Origin: Polaromonas sp. JS666
GTDB taxonomy: Bacteria; Pseudomonadota; Gammaproteobacteria; Burkholderiales; Burkholderiaceae_C
Assembly: GCF_000013865.1 (NCBI RefSeq)
Contig: NC_007948.1
Coordinates: 4,030,001 to 4,094,000 of the forward strand
DNA length: 64,000 bases
Reading direction: 5' to 3'
The notes under the pieces were generated by a model. It made no database searches and was not told the DNA's origin. It saw nothing but the letters and a program-made list of their open reading frames with translations. Numbering within the stretch: position 1 is the first letter of the stretch; each line of letters starts with the position of its first letter. The position numbers and the translations under genes were made by a program. Positions 25,816 through 34,668 of the stretch are shown here, piece by piece.

Positions 25816-26184
25816 TGGACAGTAAAAATAGATTATTTGCAAGCCCAGGGCGCGGCTGAGGTGTTTTGTCTGCGTCTTTGACTCCTGAAAGACTCCGACC
25901 ACAGCGTTGAGCACCACAATGAACAAGATGGCAACGGAGTCGACGTACTCGCCGAGTGCGAGTGAAATCGCCGCAGCAATGATCAGAATGATCACAAGGA
26001 AATTTTTGAACTGATCCCACAGCAGCGCCAAAAAGCCCGGCCGTGGCCGCTCGGTCAGTTCGTTGGCACCAAACTTTGCGAGTCGCTCCTGTGCTTGTAC
26101 CTGGGTCAGACCGCGTTTGAGGTGCGTCTCAAAGTCGCTGAGCAGTTCTTCAATCGGTTTGGAGTGGGCTTGCTTGTCATGCAT
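25777..26184 (-). pseudogene. Truncated cation-transporting P-type ATPase (N-terminus only)
   Basis: Residues 1-103 (MHDKQAHSKPIEELLSDF; LAKFGANELTERPRPGFLAL; then IILIIAAAISLALGEYVDSV) are the N-terminal cation-ATPase domain and first two membrane helices of a PacL-like Ca/Mn P-type ATPase. Homology stops at ESK (about 25876). After it come 32 unrelated residues and a stop that lies inside the riboswitch leader. A whole enzyme would be about 900 residues; the phosphorylation DKTG and hinge motifs are absent. The 5' end is normal, with CTGGAG before the ATG. It follows the universal stress gene by 25 bases. Confidence 0.85.
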
Positions 26185-26209
26185 GCCGGACTCCAGAAAA
26201 AAGATGCAA

Positions 26210-26641
26210 CTACTTGACGAGCAGCACCGGAATTTTTGAAAGATGGACCACCTTCAGCGTGATCGAACCCATCAGAAACTCACTGAGCGCCCCGCGACCA
26301 TGGGTGCCCATGACGATTTGATCGCACTTTAGCGTTTCAGCCAGGTGGGTGATCGTTTCTGCGATTTTGCCGACCTCGTGGTGGCACGTGTACTTTGCGC
26401 CGGCCGCATCCAGAAGTTCGCATGCCCCCCGCATGAGCTTCACGCTCTCCTCATGGTGAAATGCGGCTACCTGGTCGTGATCGGAAAAACGACTGACGTC
26501 ATGCGAAAAAGGGGCTTGGACGTTGACCAGATGGATGTCGAGGTCATCCGGATTGGCATAGTGGGCGCGTTTTGAGATAACGAGGGCTACGCCGCGCAGA
26601 GCACATTCCGAACCATCCGTCAGGAGTAGTATTTTTTTCAT
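26210..26641 (-). CDS. Universal stress protein (UspA family)
   Basis: The 143-residue protein begins MKKILLLTDGSECALRGVAL, with GGAG 6 bases before the ATG. It ends with the ATP-binding motif GTHGRGALSEFLMGSITLKVVHLSKIPVLLVK (G-x2-G-x9-G-S type), so it is probably a nucleotide-binding member. Such proteins accumulate under starvation or ion stress in the cytosol. It is the first gene of a unit with the truncated ATPase and is divergent from an NhaR-like regulator. Confidence 0.92.
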   Translation of the reverse strand: MKKILLLTDGSECALRGVALVISKRAHYANPDDLDIHLVNVQAPFSHDVSRFSDHDQVAAFHHEESVKLMRGACELLDAAGAKYTCHHEVGKIAETITHLAETLKCDQIVMGTHGRGALSEFLMGSITLKVVHLSKIPVLLVK

Positions 26642-26783
26642 GATGATCTCCTTGTTGAAAACCTGCATAGACCCAACCCGGCCGCTCGGTTCTGGAAATT
26701 GTCCTGCCCTTGCTGTCGTCGGGTTTGCTCAACCTGCAAGGCAACAAGGCGCACCAGTTGGGTCTCGGTTGTGATGCTAGGGC

Positions 26784-26840
26784 GTATCGATACATCTAGC
26801 AAGTCGAATTCAATGGCTTAATACATCGAAAAATTCGATG
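26784..26840. promoter_or_regulatory. Palindromes in the divergent usp / nhaR-like intergenic region
   Basis: GTATCGATAC (26784-26793) is a perfect 10-bp palindrome, and CATCGAA-AAA-TTCGATG (26824-26840) is a perfect 7-3-7 inverted repeat. Both lie between the divergent usp and LysR-type genes and share the ATCGA core. LysR proteins often bind such sites between divergent genes; here the binding protein is inferred. Confidence 0.45.
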
Positions 26841-26897
26841 AAACTGGTCTGCGCGCGAAAAGTCGTTTGTGTCTCGCTCTCGCACGCTGGGCAGTTG

Positions 26898-27839
26898 ATG
26901 GGGAACACTTTGGCCGTACTTAACTTCAAGCATTTGCGCTATTTCTGGATGGTTGCAAAGACTGGCAGCATTGCCCGCGCATCCGAGCAACTGTGCCTCA
27001 CGCCGCAGTCCATCAGTGGCCAGCTGAGCAAGTTTGAGGCGAAGCTGGGCATTGAATTGTTTCGCCGATCCGGGCGTAACCGTGAGTTGACCGACGCCGG
27101 ACGGCGCATTCTGAGCTACGCGGAAGAGATCTTCTCGATTGGTGACGAACTCCTCGAGGTGCTTCATAACCAGGGGGCGAAAAAGACCTTGCCCTTCCAG
27201 GTGGGGATCGCCGATTCCGTCACAAAGTCCGTCGCTTACCGGCTTGTGGAACCGGCGCTCAAGCAAAGGCAAGGGGAGCCGATGCGGCTGGTTTGCCGCG
27301 AGGGACGCTTGCCTTCCTTGCTGGCGGAGTTGGCTATAGATCGACTTGACATGATCATTGCGGACCGACCCATGCCGGCAAACCTGAATGTTCGCGGCTA
27401 CAGCCACCTGCTCGGCGAGAGTGGGCTGACGGTGTTCGGTACCCCCAGCCTGGTGAAAGAGCTGAAAGGCAGTTTTCCGGCCATGCTCGATAACACTGCG
27501 TTCTTGCTCCCCGGTGAAGATGCCGCCATTCGGCCGAAACTTGAGCAGTGGTTCAAGGTTAACAATTTGCGGCCCCACATCGTCGGTGAATTTGATGACA
27601 GTGCTCTGATGAAGGCCTTCGGACAAGCGGGGGCCGGACTATTTGCCGCACCAACAGCCATCGTTGATCAGGTTTGCGAACAGCACCAAGTGGTCGAAAT
27701 CGGCCGTATCGATTCGGTGGTCGAGAACCTGTACGCCATCACGACCGAACGCCGGCTCACCCACCCTGCGGTTGTGACGATCAGCAAGACGGCCAAAGAG
27801 GGTATTTTTGGCCCGATCAGCCAAAATCGATTCAGGTGA
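26898..27839 (+). CDS. LysR family regulator, NhaR-like
   Basis: The 313-residue protein starts MGNTLAVLNFKHLRYFWMVAKTGSIARASEQLCLTPQSIS, with the LysR winged helix at residues 9-67. It follows NhaR style (YFWMVAKTGSIARASEQL; LFRRSGRNRELTDAGRRIL) through to its effector domain. NhaR activates Na+/H+ antiporter genes in response to Na+ and pH. No antiporter is nearby; instead terC, usp and the ATPase remnant are divergent and could be its targets. An upstream in-frame ATG at 26838 overlaps the palindrome and is less likely. Confidence 0.85.
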   Translation: MGNTLAVLNFKHLRYFWMVAKTGSIARASEQLCLTPQSISGQLSKFEAKLGIELFRRSGRNRELTDAGRRILSYAEEIFSIGDELLEVLHNQGAKKTLPFQVGIADSVTKSVAYRLVEPALKQRQGEPMRLVCREGRLPSLLAELAIDRLDMIIADRPMPANLNVRGYSHLLGESGLTVFGTPSLVKELKGSFPAMLDNTAFLLPGEDAAIRPKLEQWFKVNNLRPHIVGEFDDSALMKAFGQAGAGLFAAPTAIVDQVCEQHQVVEIGRIDSVVENLYAITTERRLTHPAVVTISKTAKEGIFGPISQNRFR

Positions 27840-27944
27840 TGGGTTTAGCCGCCGACAGGCCAAGGCGACCACCAGACGCCAGCGGCCTGCGTGGAGAAGG
27901 CGTTTCAGAAATACCTGGAGACATTAGGCGACTGACCAGCCCCA

Positions 27945-28805
27945 TCACCCAACAGCCTGCATACGCACCCGCCGCGCCGCTTCCTCGGCACGCGCATCGT
28001 CAATCTCGCGCATCACGCCACCCATATCCACCGCCCCGACCTTGCGCTCAAACCGGCCGGTGAGAACCACCTCAGGGTCCAGCACGCCGCGTTCATACAA
28101 GGCCCATATCTCCGGGCCAAAGTCGGTATGCAGCAGCTCGGGTGCAAAGCGGCCAAAAAAGCCGCGCAGGTTATCCACGTCGCGCAGCAGCATGCGTTTG
28201 GCGTGGTTGTTGCCGGCGGCGTCCACGGCCTGGGGCAGGTCGATGATCACCGGGCCGTCCACACCCTGTTCGCTGCCCAGCAGGATGTTGAACTCCGACA
28301 GGTCGCCATGCACGACGCCGGCGCACAGCATGCGCACCACCTCGATCAACAGCGTCCCGTGGTGCGTGCGCGCCTGCTCGGGTGTGAACTCCACGTCATT
28401 GAGCCGCGGGGCGGCGTCGCCGTGCTCGTCGGTCACCAGCTCCATCAGCAACACGCCGTCGCAGAAATTGTGGGGCCGGGGCACGCGCACGCCAGCGGCG
28501 GCCAGGCGATACAGCGCATCAACCTCGGCGCTTTGCCAGGCGGCCTCCTGCGCCTGCCGGCCAAAACGGGTGCCCTTGGCCATGGCGCGGGCCTGGCGGG
28601 TGTTTTTGACCTTGCGGTTTTCGGTGTAATCAACCGCCTGCCGGAAGCTGCGCTCCGTGGCCTCCTTGTAGACCTTGGCGCAGCGGGTTTCGCCGCCAGA
28701 GCGCACCACGTAGACCATGGCCTCCTTGCCGCTCATGAGCTGACGCACGACTGTGTCGATCAGACCTTCCTCAATCAATGACTGCAGTCGCTTGGGTGGT
28801 TTCAT
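27945..28805 (-). CDS. RIO-type serine protein kinase
   Basis: The 286-residue protein has the RIO kinase layout: SGKEAMVYVVRSGGETRCAKVYK (nucleotide loop and lysine), catalytic GVVHGDLSEFNILL and metal-binding VIIDLPQAVD. The N-terminal start KPPKRLQSLIEEGLID is typical for bacterial RIO1-like proteins. In archaea and eukaryotes RIO kinases mature the small ribosomal subunit; the bacterial role is not settled. A GTG at 28820 is an alternative start. It stands alone, separated from the NhaR-like gene by about 105 bases and from the Bug genes by about 55. Confidence 0.9.
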   Translation of the reverse strand: MKPPKRLQSLIEEGLIDTVVRQLMSGKEAMVYVVRSGGETRCAKVYKEATERSFRQAVDYTENRKVKNTRQARAMAKGTRFGRQAQEAAWQSAEVDALYRLAAAGVRVPRPHNFCDGVLLMELVTDEHGDAAPRLNDVEFTPEQARTHHGTLLIEVVRMLCAGVVHGDLSEFNILLGSEQGVDGPVIIDLPQAVDAAGNNHAKRMLLRDVDNLRGFFGRFAPELLHTDFGPEIWALYERGVLDPEVVLTGRFERKVGAVDMGGVMREIDDARAEEAARRVRMQAVG

Positions 28806-28860
28806 GGACCCATTTTGCACTGTGGCCGCAGGGCTCCCTGCCGCGCGTCAATGTGCCCGC

Positions 28861-29835
28861 CTACTCCAGCTTGATGCCGGCCACCTTCACGAGCGCTGCC
28901 CAGCGCTTGTTCTCGGCCGCTATAAACGCCGCAAACTCCTCGGGCGTGCCGCCACCGATCACGTTGCCGGGGCCGGCAATTTTTTCCCGGATATCGGGCA
29001 AGGCCAGCGCACTGTTGTAGGCCTCGTTGAGTTTGCGGACCACGGCGGGCGACAGCCCCTTGGGCCCAATCAGGCCGAGCCAGTTTGAAACCGTGGCCTG
29101 CGGGTAGCCAAGCTCGGCCATGGTCGGCACATCGGGCAGGCTGGGCAAGCGCTTGTCGCTGGTGACAGCAAGGGGGCGTGTCTTGCCGGCCTGGATCGAG
29201 GGCAGGGCCGCATAGGTTTGCTCGAACATCAAGTCCACCTCGCCCGCCAGCAGCGCACCGGCGGCCGGACCGCCCCCCTTGTACGGCACGGACAGCATGA
29301 AGATGCCCGCCGTCTGCTTGAACAACTCGGCGCTCAGATGATGCGCGCCGCCCGCGCCGGCGTTGCCGATAGTCAACAAGCCTGGCTTGGCCTTCGCCGC
29401 AGCGACGACGTCTTTCACCGACTTGAAGGGCTTGTCGGTGCGGGTGACGAGCACCAGCGGCGCCTTTTCGATCAGGACGATGGGCGTGAAGTCCTTGACC
29501 GCGTCGAACGGCACCTTGGGGTAGATAGCCGCATTCACCGCCATCGGGCCCATCGCGCCTATGCCCAGCGTGTAGCCATCCGTGGCGGCACGCGCGACGA
29601 AGTCGTGGCCGATGTTGCCGCTGGCACCGGGTTTGTTCTCAATGATGATGCTCTTGCCCAGGGTTTTGGCAACCTCCACGCCCAGCATGCGGGCGCGGAT
29701 GTCGTTGTTGCCGCCAGCGGCATAAGCCACGACCACGGTCACGGGCTTGGCTGGATAGTCTTGCGACAGCGCGGGCAGAGCGGCCAGGCAGCCCAGCAGG
29801 AGGCCGGAAATTTTCAGAAAGGTCTTGCGATGCAT
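28861..29835 (-). CDS. Bug/TctC-type binding protein
   Basis: The 324-residue secreted protein starts MHRKTFLKISGLLLGCLAAL, with GGAG 7 bases upstream, and is cleaved near ALSQ. The mature start DYPAKPVTVVVAYAAGGNNDIRARML and IIENKPGASGNIGHDFVARAATDGYTL are Bug signatures. It lies 90 bases downstream of a second Bug gene (29926-30912) on the same strand, so two related periplasmic carboxylate-binding proteins share a transcript. No TctAB genes are adjacent; the orphan tctBA at 42.5-44.5 kb could serve it. Confidence 0.9.
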   Translation of the reverse strand: MHRKTFLKISGLLLGCLAALPALSQDYPAKPVTVVVAYAAGGNNDIRARMLGVEVAKTLGKSIIIENKPGASGNIGHDFVARAATDGYTLGIGAMGPMAVNAAIYPKVPFDAVKDFTPIVLIEKAPLVLVTRTDKPFKSVKDVVAAAKAKPGLLTIGNAGAGGAHHLSAELFKQTAGIFMLSVPYKGGGPAAGALLAGEVDLMFEQTYAALPSIQAGKTRPLAVTSDKRLPSLPDVPTMAELGYPQATVSNWLGLIGPKGLSPAVVRKLNEAYNSALALPDIREKIAGPGNVIGGGTPEEFAAFIAAENKRWAALVKVAGIKLE

Positions 29836-29859
29836 GAAGGTCTCCTGGTTGAAGGTCAT

Positions 29860-29915
29860 GTGGAAAAAGAAAAACGAAAGGACGGAAAAAGAGGAAGAAG
29901 GAGGGAAAGAAATGG
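29860..29915. other. Purine-rich tract between two Bug genes
   Basis: About 50 bases of the plus strand are almost entirely A and G (GGAAAAAGAAAAACGAAAGG onward). The mRNA of the flanking minus-strand genes would carry a pyrimidine-rich tract. No hairpin is obvious. It may be a spacer, or a low-complexity Rho-type region. Confidence 0.6.
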
Positions 29916-29925
29916 AGGCTGCGGC

Positions 29926-30912
29926 CTATTCCGCCGTGATGTTGGCCGTTCTGACAATGCGTTCGAACTGCACGGCCTCGGTCTTGATGAAGTCACGAAA
30001 CTCCTGCGCCGTCATGGGAGCGGGCTCTCCGCCCTGCTCCCGGAGTTTTTTCGCCAATTCAGGATCACGCAAGGCCTGCGTGACCGCCGCATTGAGCTTT
30101 TGCTGCACGGCGTCTGGCGTGCCGGCCGGCGCAAACAGGCCGAACCAGTTTTCCAGCTGGTACCTGGCCAGCGGCTTGTACTCGGCGATGGCAGGGATGT
30201 CGGGCGCAAAACTGGCGCGCCTGGCCGAGGTCACGGCGATGGCCTTGACCTTGCCGCTCTGGATGAAGCCCTTGGCCGCGGTGTAGCTGACAAAGGTCAT
30301 GTCGACCGTGCCCGAGGTGACGTCAATCAATTGACCTGCCGCGCCCCGATAGGGAATGTGAACCATGTGGATACCGGCAAGCTCCTCCAGCAGTTCGCCG
30401 TTGAGGTGCTGGGGGTTGCCGACACCGCTGGTCGAATAAGACAGCTTGCCGGGGTTCTTTTTGGCGTGCGCTATCAACTCCTCCATGTTCTTGACCGGAA
30501 GGGTCGGGCTGGTGACCAGCACATTGGGAATGCGCGTCACCAGGGTGATCGGCGCCAGGTCTTTCGCCGGCGTGTACTGCATCCGGCCCTTGTAGACAAA
30601 GGGATTGATGGCGGTTTCACCCGCCGAACCCAACAAAAGCGTGTAGCCGTCGGGCACAGCCCTCACCACGGCTTGCGCGCCAATCATGCCGCTGCCGCCG
30701 GCCTTGTTGTCCACCACGATGGACTGCTTCAGCGAGACACGAAGCTTTTCGGCAAGCAGGCGCGCGATCGTGTCGACGCCCCCGCCTGCTGAAAAAGGCA
30801 CCACGAGGGTGATGGGCTTGCCGGGATAGTCCTGGGCCTGCACCCCGGCCGAGCTGGCCAGGCCTGCGGCCATCAAAAGGCCCTGGAAAACGAAACGACG
30901 GGGAAGTTGCAC
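29926..30912 (-). CDS. Bug/TctC-type binding protein
   Basis: The 328-residue protein starts at GTG 30912 (VQLPRRFVFQGLLMAAGLAS), because AAGGAG lies 7 bases upstream. An ATG further upstream (30969) falls inside the operator-like region and lacks a site. The signal peptide ends near VQAQ, then DYPGKPITLVVPFSAGGGVDTIARLL and VVDNKAGGSGMIGAQAVVRAVPDGYTLLLG give the Bug family. It is divergent from the aconitase gene (88 bases between starts) and likely controlled with it. Its ligand is expected to be a carboxylate related to the aconitase substrate. Confidence 0.9.
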   Translation of the reverse strand: MQLPRRFVFQGLLMAAGLASSAGVQAQDYPGKPITLVVPFSAGGGVDTIARLLAEKLRVSLKQSIVVDNKAGGSGMIGAQAVVRAVPDGYTLLLGSAGETAINPFVYKGRMQYTPAKDLAPITLVTRIPNVLVTSPTLPVKNMEELIAHAKKNPGKLSYSTSGVGNPQHLNGELLEELAGIHMVHIPYRGAAGQLIDVTSGTVDMTFVSYTAAKGFIQSGKVKAIAVTSARRASFAPDIPAIAEYKPLARYQLENWFGLFAPAGTPDAVQQKLNAAVTQALRDPELAKKLREQGGEPAPMTAQEFRDFIKTEAVQFERIVRTANITAE

Positions 30913-30963
30913 GGGAAAGCTCCTTGAATGAGGCTGGAATTTGCGTCTAGGGTTTGTGCTTAA

Positions 30964-30989
30964 TTGCATTTTATTGCGTTAATATGCAA
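30964..30989. promoter_or_regulatory. Operator-like region between the Bug and aconitase genes
   Basis: TTGCAT (30964-30969) and ATGCAA (30984-30989) form an inverted repeat 14 bases apart, and a nested TTGC-N8-GCAA (30974-30989) shares the right arm. It sits in AT-rich DNA between divergent starts. The GntR-type regulator encoded at 33.7 kb is the natural candidate, but this is inference. Confidence 0.4.
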
Positions 30990-30999
30990 AATACACACT

Positions 31000-33666
31000 A
31001 TGGAAAACACCTACAAATTTCCCGAAGGACAACTTTTCGTCAACGGCCAGGCGCATGCGCTGGTCGACTTGCCCGCCTTGTGTGGGGAGCGCCTGGGGCG
31101 CTTGCCCGTGGTGCTGCGCCTGCTGCTGGAAAACGCCGTGCGCAATATGCAGGGTGACGAGCGGCAGGCCGCAGTGGACGCAGTTTTTGCATGGCTGGAG
31201 CACGGCACCAGCGAGGCCGAACTGGCCTTTCAGCCCGGCCGTGTCTTGATGCACGACACCACCAGCACGCCTGCGCTGGTCGACATTGCGGCCATGCGCA
31301 ACGCGCTCGACGAGGCAGGGGTCGACCCTTCGGTACTCAATCCCGGCCTGCCCGTCGATGTCTCCATCGACCATTCGCTGGCGGTGGAGGTGTATGCGCA
31401 GCGCGACGCGGTCACGCTGAATCTGCAGCACGAGATCCGCCGCAACGGCGAGCGCTACCGCTTTTTGCGCTGGGCGTCCCGCGTGCTCAGCGGCGTGCGC
31501 ATTCACCCGCCGGGCACCGGCATCATGCACACCATCAACCTGGAGCAACTGGCGACGGTGGTGACGACCGAAGAGCGCGGCGGCAGGCTGTGGGCCGTGC
31601 CCGACATGATGATAGGCACCGACAGCCACACCCCCATGATCAACGGCATTGGCGTGCTGGGCTGGGGCGTGGGCGGGCTGGAGGCCCAAACGGTGATGTT
31701 TGGCATGCCGACCATGCTGCGCATTCCGGATGTGATTGGCGTGCGGCTCACCGGCCGGCTGCCGCCGGCCGCGCAGTCCACCGACCTGGCGCTGACGGTG
31801 ACGCTGCGGCTGCGCCAGATCGGTGTCTCGGGGGAATTCGTGGAGTTTTACGGCCCGGGTGTCGCGACGCTGAGCGCGGGCGACCGGTCCGTGGTGGCCA
31901 ACATGGCGCCTGAGTACGGCGCGACCACGGGCTTCTTCGCCGTGGACCAGCGCACGCTGGACTACCTGCGCAACACCGGACGCAGGGAAGACGCCATCGC
32001 GCTGGTGGAGGCCTACACCCGGCGCACCGGACTGTGGTTCGACCCCGAAGCCGAGCCGCGCTACACCCGCACGATCGAGATCGACCTCCAGACGATTGGC
32101 ATGCACGTGGCCGGCCCCCGCCGTCCGCAGGACCTGCTGGACTATTCGGAAACGCCCCAAGCGCTGGCGGCGGTGGGATTTGTGCCGCCGGCGCCCAGCG
32201 CCGACATGCCGCGGCATCCCGTGGCCATTGCCGCCATCACCAGTTGCACCAATACCTCTGACCCGCGCCTGCTGATTGCCGCCGGGCTGCTCGCACGCAA
32301 GGCGCGCGCGTTCGGCCTCAAGGCGCCGCCGTGGGTCAAGACTTCCCTGGCGCCCGGGTCACCCGCTGCCGCGTCCTACCTGGAACGGGCGGGACTGCGC
32401 GACGACCTGTCCGCCGTCGGCTTCGACATCGTGGGCTACGGCTGCACCACCTGCATCGGCAATCCGGGCCCGCTCACGGAGGCGATCCGCCAGGCGCAGG
32501 CGGCAGGCCACAGCAAGGCGGTGGCCGTGCTGTCCGGCAACCGCAACTTTCCGGGACGCGTGCATCCCGACCTCGAACTGAGCTTCATCATGTCGCCGCC
32601 GCTGGTCGTGGCTTTTGCTTTGGCAGGTGACGCGGAGCGAAACCTTCGCCTTGATCCGGTACAAACCACGCCGGACGGCCGGCAGGTGTTCCTCAAGGAC
32701 TTGTGGCCCACGCGCGAGGAAATTGATGCGCACCTGGCGCTGGCCGGCGACCCGTCCGACTACCGGCGCGACTTCGAGATCGCCAGCCGCCATCCGCTCT
32801 GGCACGCCCTGAAGGCGCCCGACACGCCGCTGTTCCCCTGGGATGCGCGGTCCACCACGCTGCGCCGCCCGCCCTTTGCGGCGGTCACGGAGGGCAGCCT
32901 GCTCGGCCGCTACAGCGCCTATCCCCTGCTGGTGCTGGGCGACGACATCACCACCGACCACATTTCACCGGCCAGCGCCATTCCACCGGACAGCCTGGTG
33001 GCGGACTTTCTGGTTGAACGCGGCGACAACCGCCAGGATCTGAATGTCTTTGCCTCGCGGCGCGGCAACTGGGAGGTGATGGTGCGTGCAGCCTTCCACA
33101 ACAAGACGCTGGTCAACCTGCTCAAGCCGGAGGTGCCGCTGGCCCACACCCTGCATGTGCCCAGCGGTGAGGTGCAGCCGATATGGGAGGTCGCGCAGCG
33201 CTACCGGGAGGACGGCGACCCGGTCGTACTGGTGGCCGGTGAGCGCTATGGCACCGGCTCTTCACGCGACTGGGCGGCCAAGGGCCAGCGACTGCTCGGG
33301 ATCCGGGCGGTGCTGGCGGCGAGCTTTGAACGCATCCACCGTTCCAACCTGATCGGCATGGGGATTCTGCCGCTGCGGCTGCCGCCGGGCGTTAATCCGC
33401 ACACGCTGCAACTGCAGCCCGGCGACCAACTCGAGATTGATGCCGACCCGCAGCACCTGGCGCCGCGCTGCAGTGTGGCGGTGCGCATCCGCCGTCTCAA
33501 CGGAAGTACCCAGGCCCTGCTGGCCACGGCCGCCGTGGAGACACAGCTTGAAGTGCAGTTGCTGCGCGACGGCGGGGTCATACCCTCGATTTTGGGCAAG
33601 ACGATCGCGGCGCAGGGTACCCGCGCCAAGGCCAGGGCGGCGGTAACGGCAACCAGCCCATGTTGA
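31000..33666 (+). CDS. Aconitase-family hydratase (AcnA/IRP-like)
   Basis: The 888-residue protein has the full aconitase architecture. The iron-sulfur ligands are C416 (TSCTN), C482 and C485 (GCTTCIGN), with the spacing of AcnA. DMMIGTDSHTPMINGIGVLGWGVGG and the swivelling domain GERYGTGSSRDWAAKGQRLLG are present. It would isomerise a tricarboxylate (citrate/isocitrate or a homologue such as a methyl- or homo-derivative) in the cytosol. It opens a likely operon with a GntR regulator, a binding-protein-like gene and a lactonase, and has Bug genes divergent from it. This context suggests a specialised paralogue rather than the TCA enzyme. Confidence 0.92.
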   Translation: MENTYKFPEGQLFVNGQAHALVDLPALCGERLGRLPVVLRLLLENAVRNMQGDERQAAVDAVFAWLEHGTSEAELAFQPGRVLMHDTTSTPALVDIAAMRNALDEAGVDPSVLNPGLPVDVSIDHSLAVEVYAQRDAVTLNLQHEIRRNGERYRFLRWASRVLSGVRIHPPGTGIMHTINLEQLATVVTTEERGGRLWAVPDMMIGTDSHTPMINGIGVLGWGVGGLEAQTVMFGMPTMLRIPDVIGVRLTGRLPPAAQSTDLALTVTLRLRQIGVSGEFVEFYGPGVATLSAGDRSVVANMAPEYGATTGFFAVDQRTLDYLRNTGRREDAIALVEAYTRRTGLWFDPEAEPRYTRTIEIDLQTIGMHVAGPRRPQDLLDYSETPQALAAVGFVPPAPSADMPRHPVAIAAITSCTNTSDPRLLIAAGLLARKARAFGLKAPPWVKTSLAPGSPAAASYLERAGLRDDLSAVGFDIVGYGCTTCIGNPGPLTEAIRQAQAAGHSKAVAVLSGNRNFPGRVHPDLELSFIMSPPLVVAFALAGDAERNLRLDPVQTTPDGRQVFLKDLWPTREEIDAHLALAGDPSDYRRDFEIASRHPLWHALKAPDTPLFPWDARSTTLRRPPFAAVTEGSLLGRYSAYPLLVLGDDITTDHISPASAIPPDSLVADFLVERGDNRQDLNVFASRRGNWEVMVRAAFHNKTLVNLLKPEVPLAHTLHVPSGEVQPIWEVAQRYREDGDPVVLVAGERYGTGSSRDWAAKGQRLLGIRAVLAASFERIHRSNLIGMGILPLRLPPGVNPHTLQLQPGDQLEIDADPQHLAPRCSVAVRIRRLNGSTQALLATAAVETQLEVQLLRDGGVIPSILGKTIAAQGTRAKARAAVTATSPC

Positions 33667-33698
33667 GCATACGCATTCAGGGGCAGAATACCGGCTCT

Positions 33699-34595
33699 AT
33701 GAAGACCGAAAAATCCATAGCTGTCCAGATCATCGAGTTTATCCAGGCCGAAGGGCTGACGATTGGCGACCATCTGCCGGCACAACTGCTGGCCGACCGC
33801 TTGCGCGTGTCACGCTCCCCCATCAATGAAGCCCTGTGCCTGCTGCATGAAAAAGGCGTGCTGAGCCGCGAGCGCAACCGGGGCTACTTTCTGGCGAAAT
33901 CGGTCACCCAGCCCGTGGCCGACCTGGCCGAGCAGTGGGGACTGGACGAATCGGATGTCGTGACCACCGTTTACTTCAAGATAGCCGACGACCGGCTCAA
34001 GGGCCTGCTGTCCGATGAATTCTCGGAAAGTCTGATCAAGAACCGCTACGGCCTGACCGCGGCACAGCTTCAGGCCGTGCTCAGCCGCATTTCCCAGGAG
34101 GGCTGGGCAAACAGGAAACCCGGCTATGGCTGGGTCTTCTCGTCCATGCTGACCACGCCAGACAGCCTGCTGCAGTCCTACCGTCTCCGGCTGGCGCTGG
34201 AGCCGGCAGCCCTGCTGGAACCGGGCTACCGGCTCGATCCGCAAGTGCTGGCGCGTTGCCGCGCCGCCGAACTGCACTTGCTGGAGGGCGGCATCGAAAC
34301 CGACACGGCGGACCAGCTGCATGAGCGCGGCGTTCGTTTCCATGAGTCGCTGGTGGAGGCCTCGGGCAACCCCTTCTTCATCGACACGATACGCCGCGTC
34401 AACCGCGTGCGCCGTCTGCTGTCTTATCGCTCGATGCAAAACCGCAAACGCTATAAAGAACACTGCCTTCAGCATCTGGGCGTGCTTGAACTTCTTGAAA
34501 AAGGCCGCAACGAAGAAGCCTCCGAGGCTTTGCGCAGTCACTTGCTCAGCACCCTGAAAAATCTGGGAGAAATCAGTGACCTGCTCAAATCCTGA
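33699..34595 (+). CDS. GntR family regulator with an apparent second winged helix
   Basis: The chosen start is MKTEKSIAVQIIEFIQAEGL; an ATG at 33660 overlapping the aconitase stop is possible. Residues 1-70 are a GntR winged helix (LLADRLRVSRSPINEALCLLHEKGVLSRERNRGYFL). About residues 100-150 read LSDEFSESLIKNRYGLTAAQLQAVLSRISQEGWANRKPGYGWVF, which looks like another winged helix. The FCD effector domain follows (about 165-290; LRLALEPAALLEPGY, ANPF-type ASGNPFFIDTI). FadR/FCD proteins are usually about 230 residues with one helix domain; this one is about 300. It likely represses the aconitase operon and the Bug genes. Confidence 0.86.
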   Translation: MKTEKSIAVQIIEFIQAEGLTIGDHLPAQLLADRLRVSRSPINEALCLLHEKGVLSRERNRGYFLAKSVTQPVADLAEQWGLDESDVVTTVYFKIADDRLKGLLSDEFSESLIKNRYGLTAAQLQAVLSRISQEGWANRKPGYGWVFSSMLTTPDSLLQSYRLRLALEPAALLEPGYRLDPQVLARCRAAELHLLEGGIETDTADQLHERGVRFHESLVEASGNPFFIDTIRRVNRVRRLLSYRSMQNRKRYKEHCLQHLGVLELLEKGRNEEASEALRSHLLSTLKNLGEISDLLKS

Positions 34596-34668
34596 GGCCG
34601 CTTTTCATTGTCAGCAGCTCATTTTCGCGTTACCCCCTTTTGACTTTTGAACGTATCAGGAACTCGCC

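Noticed and set aside
27866..27940. Short plus-strand frame ending VEKAFQKYLETLGD and stop
   Set aside because: It looks like the tail of a lost gene, but 24 codons are too few to identify a family or show it is coding.
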